Shown one piece after another: positions 1-6,149 of a stretch of 27,125 nucleotides of DNA (the first letter of the stretch is position 1; each line of letters starts with the position of its first letter). The DNA comes from B8-G4 sp033720735. Its GTDB lineage: Bacteria > Bacteroidota > Bacteroidia > Chitinophagales > Saprospiraceae. The position numbers and the translations under genes were made by a program. Location: positions 1 to 27,125 of the forward strand of contig JAWWBX010000018.1 of assembly GCA_033720735.1 (NCBI GenBank), written 5' to 3'. Below the pieces are notes generated by a model that saw only the letters and a program-made list of their open reading frames with translations, was not told where the DNA came from and did no database searches.

Positions 1-33
1 AACGGCTTCTTCCTCAATCTACACACCACAAGA

Positions 34-166
34 CCCACGATTAAAATCGTGAGCTATCGGTTGCTCAATGCACATCACCGCGAAACCCCGCGATTGAACC
101 GTGGGCTATCGGTTTCTCAATGCACATCACCGCGAAACCCCACGATTGAACCGTGGGCTATCGGAA
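34..166. repeat. Three tandem REP-like hairpin repeats
   Basis: Three units of about 52-53 bp begin at 34, 87 and 139. Each opens with a short inverted repeat. In the third unit CCCACG (139-144) pairs with CGTGGG (152-157) around a 7-nt loop, and GGGCTATCGG follows. Units 1 and 2 share a spacer reading roughly CTCAATGCACATCACCGCGAA. Unit 3 breaks off after CTATCGG, and unit 1 is degenerate in its stem and has one extra base. The pattern resembles the REP/RAYT-type palindromes common in Bacteroidota intergenic regions. No transposase gene is visible here. The block lies just downstream of a minus-strand gene that ends at 192. Confidence 0.8.
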
Positions 167-191
167 TTTCCACGATCCGGACAGCGATTCC

Positions 192-629
192 CTACAACCG
201 CTCCGCCTCCAGCAGCATATACGTAAACGACTGATCGTTGTACGCGTTCAGCTGCAGATACCCGGCAAACGTCAGGTATTCATCAGTCTTGTACCGCTTC
301 ACAAATTCCGGTTTCATCCGCAAGCCCACGATCGTCTCGGGTCCGGCACCGCCACAAAAGAAACACGTCGCATTCGGGTTGCGCGAGAGCACGTAGGCGG
401 TCCCCAGCGCATCGATGGGGATCATGTAGCCGGTGATCTTCACAAAAGCACTGTCGAACTGGCTGATGGTCTCGCCAAACTCGGCTTTCATCAGGTCGAT
501 CCCGTACTCCTCAGAATACTCAGTCGTAAAGGTGACATCAGCGAGGGTGCCCCAGTCGAGGAAGACCTGGGCAGTGACATGTGTCGTCCACAACAAACCC
601 ATGAAGGCAATAGCAGGTAGTTTGGTCAT
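192..629 (-). CDS. Secreted DUF3299-like protein, function unknown
   Basis: This encodes 145 residues. The N-terminus is a signal peptide: Met-Thr-Lys, then a hydrophobic stretch ending in HVTAQ, so the mature chain probably starts near residue 21. The mature part keeps a pattern I associate with DUF3299-type proteins: WGTLADVTF near the start, GYMIPID in the middle, then CFFCGGAGPE. The CxxC-like CFFC could bind metal or form a disulphide. An upstream ATG at 644 adds five residues, but 629 gives the cleaner signal peptide. The gene lies 50 nt after the MtfA-like gene on the same strand, so the two are probably co-transcribed. The family has no established reaction, and assignment is by motif memory only. 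Confidence 0.7.
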   Translation of the reverse strand: MTKLPAIAFMGLLWTTHVTAQVFLDWGTLADVTFTTEYSEEYGIDLMKAEFGETISQFDSAFVKITGYMIPIDALGTAYVLSRNPNATCFFCGGAGPETIVGLRMKPEFVKRYKTDEYLTFAGYLQLNAYNDQSFTYMLLEAERL

Positions 630-679
630 AGAGCGGTTACACATTCCGATTGCATCAACTCTGGTTGAGCGCGAATTGT

Positions 680-1510
680 TCAGGCGTGCTGCGCCGCATC
701 GGGAGTACTGAATACCTGTTGCAGATCGCGATATAACGCCGGTGCACGTTGCATGAATTGACGGGGATAGACAAACCAGTGATGCACCACCACCGGCCAC
801 GGGTCCTCCTGAACCAGGCCGATGAAGTCATTGATCTTGGCTTGTGAGATACCACTGATCTCCTCGAGTGTCGTCCAGATCCGCTGGTCGAAAGCAGGCA
901 TCTTCGGGGCGTACTTCACCTGGTAGGCTTCAGCCAGGGCATGCAGCCCGACCGCGTAGTAGGTGCGCGGTGACATGAAGCTGGCAGTGAGCTGCTCGAT
1001 GGAGAGAATGATCGTGCCATCTTCATGCTCAACCTCGCAGGTATGCACCCGCTCCGGATGATTGGGCGTGAGAAACGGGTGCAGATAAAACACCACCCGG
1101 TCGTAGTCCTTGAACAGGAACTCCTTCTGGTGCATCGTCAGGCGAGCAGCGTAGTAGGCGACCATGTATTTGAGGTCCTCTGGCATGGAATCGATGCCCT
1201 GCACGATAAACTCTTTCGATTGTACGAACAGGGACACCCGTGCCCGGAAAATGTCTGCCGCCTCTTTCGGCAGCCCTTGATACCATGGACTGACCTTGCG
1301 GTACAGCGCGTCGATCGCCCCCGGCAGCCGGGGCGGGCGGCGCTGGTACCACCACCAGTTGATCTGGTGCTGGAACACGTACGAGAGGATGGTCACCAGC
1401 AATCCGATCGCCATGGGTATGGCGAGGACCTTGATGTACTCGGCGAAATAGAAATAACCGCTGGTGACTGCGATCACCGCGGCAAGCGTCATGATGCGTC
1501 GTGCTGGCAT
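680..1510 (-). CDS. MtfA (M90)-like membrane protein with degenerate zinc motif
   Basis: The product is about 276 residues with two hydrophobic segments near the N-terminus (roughly residues 5-22 and 28-46), followed by a soluble domain. That domain follows the MtfA/M90 zinc-peptidase layout: WYQGLP with a helical fragment, KEFIVQG, a stretch ending in VVFYLHPFL, an acidic strand containing GTIILS, then a helix. At the place where MtfA has HEFAH, this protein has HALAE, so the catalytic glutamate and second histidine ligand are both missing. It is therefore probably not an active peptidase of that class. The start is taken at ATG 1510; an in-frame GTG at 1558 would add 16 residues. No Shine-Dalgarno is seen. 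The DUF3299-like gene lies 50 nt downstream. Confidence 0.7.
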   Translation of the reverse strand: MPARRIMTLAAVIAVTSGYFYFAEYIKVLAIPMAIGLLVTILSYVFQHQINWWWYQRRPPRLPGAIDALYRKVSPWYQGLPKEAADIFRARVSLFVQSKEFIVQGIDSMPEDLKYMVAYYAARLTMHQKEFLFKDYDRVVFYLHPFLTPNHPERVHTCEVEHEDGTIILSIEQLTASFMSPRTYYAVGLHALAEAYQVKYAPKMPAFDQRIWTTLEEISGISQAKINDFIGLVQEDPWPVVVHHWFVYPRQFMQRAPALYRDLQQVFSTPDAAQHA

Positions 1511-1620
1511 GGTCACAAGTAAACGAAAAAGTGGAGATCGTCCACTCAAATAGTGCACCGATCAGGTTTTGCTGGCATGGTAGTCGGTGTGAATCACGAC
1601 GAGCCGCTTTCTTGTGCAAT

Positions 1621-1666
1621 CCTTGTTCTTTTTGTCTTGATACAAAAAGAACCAAAAAAATCAAGG
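1621..1666. repeat. Nested intergenic palindrome
   Basis: An inner perfect 10-bp inverted repeat, TTCTTTTTGT with ACAAAAAGAA around a 6-nt loop, sits inside an outer arm pair CCTTG (1621-1625) and CAAGG (1662-1666). A run of seven As separates the inner and outer right arms. The structure could be a terminator-like hairpin or a copy of an interspersed repeat. I recall similar T-rich and A-rich palindromes between genes in other Bacteroidota, but only one copy is visible here. Confidence 0.6.
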
Positions 1667-1901
1667 CTGTGCATCTTCCACCAAGTGCCGCTACGAAATC
1701 CCCGGCGCACAAAACCAAACTCGTCTTTCGCCTTTGGTCATTGCCCTGGGCCGCTTCGTAATTGTCGTCTGATTTGTTGCTGAAACATGACTCACACAAG
1801 GTTTTGTCTTGGCCATCCCGCTTCTAGCGGCTCTAGGTGGAACCTGCAAGGCCGTCTTTTGGAATTGCGAGGCGATTGTGATGGGTGCGTTCTCAAAAAC
1901 G

Positions 1902-1932
1902 TTGTGCAGATTGAAATAGACGTGTAAATTTG
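1902..1932 (+). promoter_or_regulatory. Bacteroidota-type promoter for tRNA-Phe
   Basis: TTG at 1902-1904 is followed after 20 nt by TAAATTTG at 1925-1932. This matches the Bacteroidota primary sigma consensus (TTG, 19-21 nt, TAnnTTTG). A start about 7 nt after the -7 box would leave a short leader before the tRNA at 1957. Confidence 0.7.
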
Positions 1933-1956
1933 CAGTCCGCTTCAAAAGCGGCAGCT

Positions 1957-2029
1957 GGTACCTTAGCTCAGTTGGTAGAGCACAGGACTGAAAATCCTGG
2001 TGTCCCTGGTTCGATTCCTGGAGGTACCA
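1957..2029 (+). tRNA. tRNA-Phe (anticodon GAA)
   Basis: A full cloverleaf can be folded by eye. The acceptor GGTACCT pairs with AGGTACC. The D stem is GCTC/GAGC. The anticodon stem CAGGA/TCCTG encloses loop CTGAAAA with anticodon GAA at 1990-1992. The T arm has the canonical GGTTCGATTCC. The third T-stem pair appears to be a U-U mismatch (2007/2019). The discriminator base is A, and CCA is not encoded, so it must be added after transcription. A promoter lies at 1902-1932 and a terminator at 2040-2068, so this is a single-gene unit. Confidence 0.95.
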
Positions 2030-2039
2030 CGCGGAAGAC

Positions 2040-2068
2040 GGCCGGCGCGCAAGCGCTGGCCTTTTTTT
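2040..2068 (+). terminator. Rho-independent terminator of tRNA-Phe
   Basis: A 9-bp stem (2040-2048 with 2053-2061, one G-U pair) is capped by a GCAA tetraloop and followed at once by seven Ts (2062-2068). It starts 11 nt after the tRNA. Confidence 0.9.
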
Positions 2069-2071
2069 GTT

Positions 2072-2103
2072 AGATGTGCCATACCTCCGGGCGCGGCACA
2101 TCT
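2072..2103. repeat. Perfect 9-bp inverted repeat upstream of ogt
   Basis: AGATGTGCC (2072-2080) and GGCACATCT (2095-2103) flank a 14-nt loop. It lies between the tRNA terminator and ogt. It could be a second termination hairpin or an operator, but there is no clean T tract after it. Confidence 0.45.
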
Positions 2104-2171
2104 TCTTCTCACACTTTACGCAAACTTCATATATAATCTATCTATATTTATCATTGAAACACCCGGGAACA

Positions 2172-2666
2172 ATGTCGCACCTCTACTACCAGTCGCCGAT
2201 CGGCTTGCTCGAGATCGAAGGATCCGTTCACGGTGTTTCCGCTATCCGCTTTGTGGAGCAGGCGGGGTCTGACTCTGTGGAGGTGCCTCCCGTACTCACC
2301 AGGTGCCGTCAACAGCTCACTGAGTACTTTGCAGGTCAGCGCAATCGCTTTGAGGTCAAACTGGACTTGCGCAACGCAAGCCACTTTTATCGCGAAGTGT
2401 GGCGGTTGGTGCAGGCGATCCCCTATGGTCGCACGCGGAGCTACTCAACGATCGCGCAAACTCTTGAACGTCCGAATGCCAGCCGTGCGGTCGGGCAGGC
2501 CAACGGGCGCAATCCCGTGCCGATCATCATCCCATGTCACCGCGTGATCGGCAAGAACGGAGGATTGACCGGATATGCCTACGGTCTGAAGATCAAGGAA
2601 ACCCTCCTCGCCATCGAAAATCCGAAGCGCTACGCACACCAGCCCGACTTGTTTGAGGTCAGTTGA
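2172..2666 (+). CDS. ogt: Methylated-DNA--protein-cysteine S-methyltransferase
   Basis: The protein transfers O6-alkyl groups from guanine (and O4-alkyl from thymine) to its own cysteine, a single-turnover DNA repair reaction in the cytoplasm. The 164-residue product has the N-terminal beta domain (about 1-70) and the C-terminal helical domain with YSTIAQTLERP, AVGQANGRNPVPIIIPCHRV and GLTGYAYG. The acceptor is Cys122 in PCHRV. The start ATG at 2172 gives the usual family length; a longer frame would run back into the tRNA terminator region. An AT-rich stretch at 2131-2150 may hold the promoter. Its 3' end overlaps the convergent apaG by 8 bp. Ogt and Ada-C type names are both used for this family; the absence of an AdaA domain favours Ogt. 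Confidence 0.93.
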   Translation: MSHLYYQSPIGLLEIEGSVHGVSAIRFVEQAGSDSVEVPPVLTRCRQQLTEYFAGQRNRFEVKLDLRNASHFYREVWRLVQAIPYGRTRSYSTIAQTLERPNASRAVGQANGRNPVPIIIPCHRVIGKNGGLTGYAYGLKIKETLLAIENPKRYAHQPDLFEVS

Positions 2667-3054
2667 TCTTGGCCGGAGTGGCCAGGATGAAGGCAGGGAT
2701 ATCCACTTCAAACTGCTCCCCGGTATCGGCACGCACCATCAGATAGGTACCGTACATCTTGCCCAGGTCAGTTTCCAGGATACTGTACGAGGTATAGGCG
2801 TGAAAGCGACCCGGATCGATCACCGGCTGCTTGTTGATCACGCCAACGCCTTCCACCTCACGTACGATACCGGTGCTCTCGACAATGTACCAGTGGCGCC
2901 GCAACAGCTGCACAGTAAAGTCATTCTGATTATCAATCTGGATGTTGTAGACATGCAGGAAGCGGTTGCGGTGCGGCTCGGAGTGCGCCGGCTGGTAGAA
3001 GCTCTCGACCGAGACCTTTACCCCATGGGTCGTCAATGTCTGCATGTTATTCAT
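2659..3054 (-). CDS. apaG: ApaG domain protein (Co2+/Mg2+ efflux-associated)
   Basis: ApaG is a small cytoplasmic fibronectin-III-like beta-sandwich protein. Mutants in enterobacteria change Ap4A levels and cobalt sensitivity, but its molecular role is unsettled. The product is about 131 residues and shows family hallmarks: VKVSVESFYQP at the N-terminus, IQIDNQND, RRHWYIVES, VEGVGVINKQPVI and a GKMYGTYLM strand. Three candidate starts lie close together (GTG 3057, ATG 3054, ATG 3045). I use ATG 3054, but 3045 fits family length as well. The start overlaps the gmk stop, so translation is probably coupled. It is the last gene of yicC-gmk-apaG. Confidence 0.92.
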   Translation of the reverse strand: MNNMQTLTTHGVKVSVESFYQPAHSEPHRNRFLHVYNIQIDNQNDFTVQLLRRHWYIVESTGIVREVEGVGVINKQPVIDPGRFHAYTSYSILETDLGKMYGTYLMVRADTGEQFEVDIPAFILATPAKIN

Positions 3055-3655
3055 CACCTTCTGGCAACTGTGGTGTTTCTCCGGTAAACGTTGCGATCAT
3101 CTCTCTCGCTTCCCGCAACGTGGTTTCAAGATCATCATTGATCAAAACGCGGTCGAAGGCATGCTCGTACGTCAGCTCTTCCTTGATCCGCTGAATTCTC
3201 TTCTGCAAACTCTGTTCCGATTCTGTGTCGCGGCGGCGCAGGCGTGCAACGAGTGTCTCGAACGACGGCACCTTGATAAACACGGCCAGCGACTGATCCG
3301 GAAATTTGCGCTTGATACTGAGCGCCCCCTTGACGTCGATGTCGAAAATGACGTGCCGACCCTGGGCCCACAGCCGTTCGACTTCAAACTTGAGCGTGCC
3401 GTAAAACTGGTTCTCGTACACCTCCTCCCATTCGACAAAGGCGTCCTCGTCAATCCACATGCGGAAGGTCTCGTGGGAGAGGAAATAATAGTGCGTCCCG
3501 TGCTGTTCATGCTCGCGCTTTGCTCTGGTCGTGGCAGAGACCGAGAAGACCAGGGAGGGGAAGGTGTCAAGCAGATGCCGCACCACAGTTGTTTTGCCTG
3601 ATCCGGAAGGAGCCGTAAAGATGATCAGCTTGCCTGCTGTGGGAGGGGTACTCAA
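3047..3655 (-). CDS. gmk: Guanylate kinase, probable TTG start
   Basis: This enzyme phosphorylates GMP to GDP with ATP, an essential step in purine nucleotide metabolism. The Walker A loop APSGSGKTT lies about 20 residues from the N-terminus, followed by the GMP-binding region (FSVSATTR, GTHYYFLS, FVEWEEVYENQFYG), HVIFDIDVKGA, and the lid region with RLRRRDTES. No ATG lies between the yicC stop and the P-loop. The TTG at 3655-3653 overlaps the yicC TGA as TTGA and yields 202 residues, the normal length for the family. An upstream ATG at 3733 would give 228 residues, a disordered 26-residue extension and an 82-nt overlap with yicC, so I prefer TTG. Its 3' end overlaps apaG. Confidence 0.93.
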   Translation of the reverse strand: MSTPPTAGKLIIFTAPSGSGKTTVVRHLLDTFPSLVFSVSATTRAKREHEQHGTHYYFLSHETFRMWIDEDAFVEWEEVYENQFYGTLKFEVERLWAQGRHVIFDIDVKGALSIKRKFPDQSLAVFIKVPSFETLVARLRRRDTESEQSLQKRIQRIKEELTYEHAFDRVLINDDLETTLREAREMIATFTGETPQLPEGDE

Positions 3656-4524
3656 AGCGCGTTGGCTAGTTGTTCTTTGATGCGTTCGAGAGCGTCCTTC
3701 ATCTGCACCACGATGCGCTGGATCATGCTCCACTGGGCTTTGGCGCCGAGCGTATTGATCTCACGTCCGATCTCCTGGGAGATGAAGTTGAGTTTTTTGC
3801 CTTTGGCGACCACCGGCGTGTGCAGCTCCTGAAGAAAGTATTTGCAGTGCTGTGCCAATCGCACTTTTTCCTCATTGATATCGAGCTTCTCCAGGTAGTG
3901 CAGCACTTCCTGTTCAAACCGGTTCCGGTCAACGGATTCGGGATCCACATCGGCGATCTTCTGGGTGAGCCGCTGTTTGAGTGCTGCCTCACGCTCGGCC
4001 TCGAGCGGGTCGATCTTATCGAGCAGTCGCAGGATCTCCTGGATCTGCGTCTCCAGGTCACGGGCCAGGCTCTTGCCTTCGGTGGCCCGGAAGGTATTGA
4101 GCTTTTCGAGGGCGCGGATGGTCGTTGACTCCAGCGTTTCCCACAGCTCCTGGTCCATTTCGCCGTTTTGTGACTGAAAGACGTTGGGCAGCTTGAGGAT
4201 CGAAGAAAAGATGCGTGCGTCTTCGACACCGAGATCATCGGCGATGGTGCGGAGTTCGGTGTAGTACTTGGTGATGAGGTCCGTGTTGGGAATGCTGAGA
4301 TCGGCAGACTGCATGCCCTGGACTTCAACCAGCACATCGATCTTCCCGCGCAGGGCCTTTTCCTGGATCACCTTCCTCAGGTCCATTTCGCGCTGTCCGA
4401 GGTGGAGTGACGACTTGATGCGGATATCAGATTGCCTGCCGTTGAGTGAGCGGACTTCCACGATGACCGTCTTGTCCCCCAGGGGCGCCTCATGCCGGCC
4501 AAAACCCGTCATCGAATGGATCAT
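3652..4524 (-). CDS. yicC: YicC family endoribonuclease
   Basis: The product has 290 residues and both family domains: the N-terminal YicC-like domain beginning MIHSMTGFGR and continuing through RSLNGR, and the C-terminal DUF1732 region with FEQEVLHYLEKLDINEE, HCKYFLQEL, KGKKLNFISQEIGREINT and a final helical tail. E. coli YicC is reported to be an RNase that acts in small-RNA turnover; the role in Bacteroidota is untested. It heads a three-gene unit with gmk and apaG, a neighbourhood that is conserved in many bacteria for yicC and gmk. A -7 element TATCTTTG lies 19 nt upstream of the ATG. Confidence 0.94.
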   Translation of the reverse strand: MIHSMTGFGRHEAPLGDKTVIVEVRSLNGRQSDIRIKSSLHLGQREMDLRKVIQEKALRGKIDVLVEVQGMQSADLSIPNTDLITKYYTELRTIADDLGVEDARIFSSILKLPNVFQSQNGEMDQELWETLESTTIRALEKLNTFRATEGKSLARDLETQIQEILRLLDKIDPLEAEREAALKQRLTQKIADVDPESVDRNRFEQEVLHYLEKLDINEEKVRLAQHCKYFLQELHTPVVAKGKKLNFISQEIGREINTLGAKAQWSMIQRIVVQMKDALERIKEQLANAL

Positions 4525-4543
4525 CTCGCTGCGATTTAGGTGT

Positions 4544-4551
4544 CAAAGATA
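4544..4551 (-). promoter_or_regulatory. -7 promoter element for yicC-gmk-apaG
   Basis: On the minus strand this reads TATCTTTG, an exact TAnnTTTG match, 19 nt before the yicC ATG. No TTG is seen at the expected -33 position. Confidence 0.55.
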
Positions 4552-4741
4552 GGTGAATCGGGATATATCGTCTCCGGCCGTTTTTTAGGTCCGAAATCAC
4601 ACCCAACTGCCTGTAAAACAGTGAGAAATGACTAAATTGGTGTCCGTTTTATTTTGTGGAAAGGATAAAATTCCGAAATTTGCCGCGCTCCGGATCAAGG
4701 GGAGAAATGTTGCGCTAACTGATTCAAAACCAGTCATTACC

Positions 4742-5041
4742 ATGAGGAAAGCAGACCTAGTAGCCACGATATCAGAGAAAACAGGTGTTCCGAAGGTTGA
4801 CGTTCTCGTCACACTCGAAACCTTTTTCAAAGAAGTGAAAGAGTCGTTAGCGGAAGGGGAGAACGTATACGTGCGCGGGTTTGGCTCGTTTATCGTCAAG
4901 AAGCGCGCACGCAAGATCGGCCGGCACATCAAGAAGAATGTAGCGATCGAGATCCCGGAACACTACATTCCTGCGTTCAAGCCTGCCAAGATCTTCGTGG
5001 ATCACGTCAAGAACAACACGGACAAAATCGACCAGAAGTAG
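4742..5041 (+). CDS. HU/IHF family DNA-binding protein
   Basis: This is a nucleoid-associated protein of 99 residues that bends DNA as a dimer. It shows the HU fold: MRKADLVATISEKTGV helices, the ETFFKEVKESLAEGENVYVRGFGSFIVKKRAR core with the conserved GFGSF, and the DNA-binding arm region, which contains IPEHYIPAFKPAKIF in place of the usual NPxTG. The C-terminal PAFKPAKIF matches the family's PxFKPGK. The start is the ATG at 4742, where homology begins; a longer frame from 4628 has no HU-like sequence. The gene is 6 nt from the TPR gene and leads a cluster ending in the ribonuclease. The 5' region from 4525 to 4741 holds no gene. Confidence 0.93.
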   Translation: MRKADLVATISEKTGVPKVDVLVTLETFFKEVKESLAEGENVYVRGFGSFIVKKRARKIGRHIKKNVAIEIPEHYIPAFKPAKIFVDHVKNNTDKIDQK

Positions 5042-5047
5042 GTCGGC

Positions 5048-5830
5048 ATGGACAGGTCGCAGATCGCATTTATCGCGGGCTCATGCGCGCTGGTCCTGCT
5101 GCTCTTTTTCGGCTTCGACCGGACACCGTCGGAGCAAAAGCTCGTAGAAAAGTCACGGGCTCTCAGTTTTGAATCTGCAGACTGGACGGCGATCCTGCGC
5201 GAAGACCGGGAAAGCCTCTCAGAAAGCGAGCTGGCTTATATCAGGACGCTCGAGAACATTGTGGACAATACGGTTGTTGACAGTCAGCGGATTGAAACGC
5301 TGAAGCAATTGTCCGGCGCATGGTTCGAAAGAGGCCGCTACGCGTCGGCCGGCCACCAGGCAGAAAAAGTGGCCGAGCTTGAACAAACGGAATCCGCCTG
5401 GGCCATTGCCGGGGCGACCTATGCGTACGCCCTCAGTGCTTCCTTTGACGACCGTGTCAAGGATGCCTGCCTGGCCAAAGCGGAGACGTGTTTTCAGAAT
5501 GCCCTGTCTCTCAACCCTGACAACCTTGAGCACCGTATCAATCTGGCGATCTGTTATGCGGAACATCCGCCGGCAGACAACCCCATGAAGGGGATCCAGA
5601 CCTTGCTCAGGTTGAATGAGGAGCACCCGCGGAATACCTCCGTGATGTTCCATCTGGCACGCTTCGGGATCCGGACCGGCCAGTACGACAGAGCTATTGC
5701 GCGGCTGCAGACAGCCCTGCAGATCAACCCTGATGAACGTCGCCTGCATTGCCTGTTGGCTACCGCCTACCGCGAAACCGGGAGGACCGCCGAGGCGAAG
5801 ACGCATCAGGAACTTTGTTCGAAAGAATAG
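5048..5830 (+). CDS. Membrane-anchored TPR protein
   Basis: The 260-residue product has one hydrophobic N-terminal anchor (about residues 6-22) followed by an extracytoplasmic helical region. At least two good tetratricopeptide repeats are visible, one around AKAETCFQNALSLNPDNLEHRINLA and another around GQYDRAIARLQTALQINPDERRLHCLLATAYRETG, with weaker copies before them. TPRs mediate protein contacts; no enzyme motif is seen. It starts 6 nt after the HU gene, so the two are almost certainly co-transcribed, and it precedes the COX24-like peptide by 26 nt. The exact role is unknown. Confidence 0.88.
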   Translation: MDRSQIAFIAGSCALVLLLFFGFDRTPSEQKLVEKSRALSFESADWTAILREDRESLSESELAYIRTLENIVDNTVVDSQRIETLKQLSGAWFERGRYASAGHQAEKVAELEQTESAWAIAGATYAYALSASFDDRVKDACLAKAETCFQNALSLNPDNLEHRINLAICYAEHPPADNPMKGIQTLLRLNEEHPRNTSVMFHLARFGIRTGQYDRAIARLQTALQINPDERRLHCLLATAYRETGRTAEAKTHQELCSKE

Positions 5831-5856
5831 TATTCTAACATAAAAAATGAAGGATT

Positions 5857-5952
5857 ATGCCTTGTGGTAGAAAACGGAAAAGACACAAAATCTCGACGCA
5901 CAAACGGAAGAAGCGTCTGAGAAAGAACAGACATAAGAAGAAGAATAAGTAA
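5857..5952 (+). CDS. 31-aa AURKAIP1/COX24-domain peptide (ribosome-associated type)
   Basis: This short frame encodes 31 residues beginning MPCGRKRKRHKISTHKRKKR and ending in a lysine/asparagine-rich tail. Over half of the residues are K, R or H. The sequence matches the small AURKAIP1/COX24-domain peptides of Bacteroidota, which are related to the mitochondrial small-subunit protein mS38. By analogy it probably binds rRNA in the 30S subunit; this is inference. GAAGGA lies just before the ATG, unusually close at 2 nt. It sits between the TPR gene and the ribonuclease gene, on the same strand, which fits an RNA-related cluster. Confidence 0.88.
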   Translation: MPCGRKRKRHKISTHKRKKRLRKNRHKKKNK

Positions 5953-6149
5953 TCATTGCATGTTCATTCCGGCATTGGGGAGCGCACGTATCTGTTTGTA
6001 AAGCGCCGGAAACTATCGATCTGCATGACACCCGCCTGCCGCATGCAGGACATGTAACGACGGTTTCCGCTCTCAAATGCCCCTGCCCCGCCTGACCGCG
6101 AGGCCCAGTACTTCCATCCCCTGATGTCGTCGACATTGACTGACGCATC

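Larger units (their letters stand above)
1511..1956. other. Gene-free stretch between MtfA-like gene and tRNA-Phe
   Basis: I find no credible gene here. The open frames crossing it have low-complexity, basic composition, and one runs through the tRNA. It contains a nested palindrome at 1621-1666, the tRNA promoter at 1902-1932, and a 12-bp direct repeat TGCTGGCATGGT (1502-1513 and 1570-1581) that duplicates the start-codon context of the MtfA-like gene. Confidence 0.6.

Noticed and set aside
49..234. A 61-codon plus-strand open frame over the hairpin repeats
   Set aside because: The translation simply repeats the hairpin units; no real protein is expected.
1029..1799. A 256-codon minus-strand open frame overlapping the MtfA-like gene
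   Set aside because: Its sequence is rich in R, G and P and has no family features; the overlapping frame encodes a clear protein.
1850..2043. Nine-base inverted repeat GGCCGTCTT (1850-1858) and AAGACGGCC (2035-2043) around the tRNA
   Set aside because: Nine bases across nearly 200 nt can occur by chance, and the right arm overlaps the terminator; no sign of an integrated element or att duplication.
1691..2101. A 136-codon minus-strand open frame
   Set aside because: It runs antisense through the tRNA-Phe gene, its promoter and its terminator, and its translation is low-complexity and basic.
3652..3733. A longer gmk starting at the ATG at 3733
   Set aside because: It would overlap yicC by 82 nt and add a disordered extension; the TTG start fits family length.
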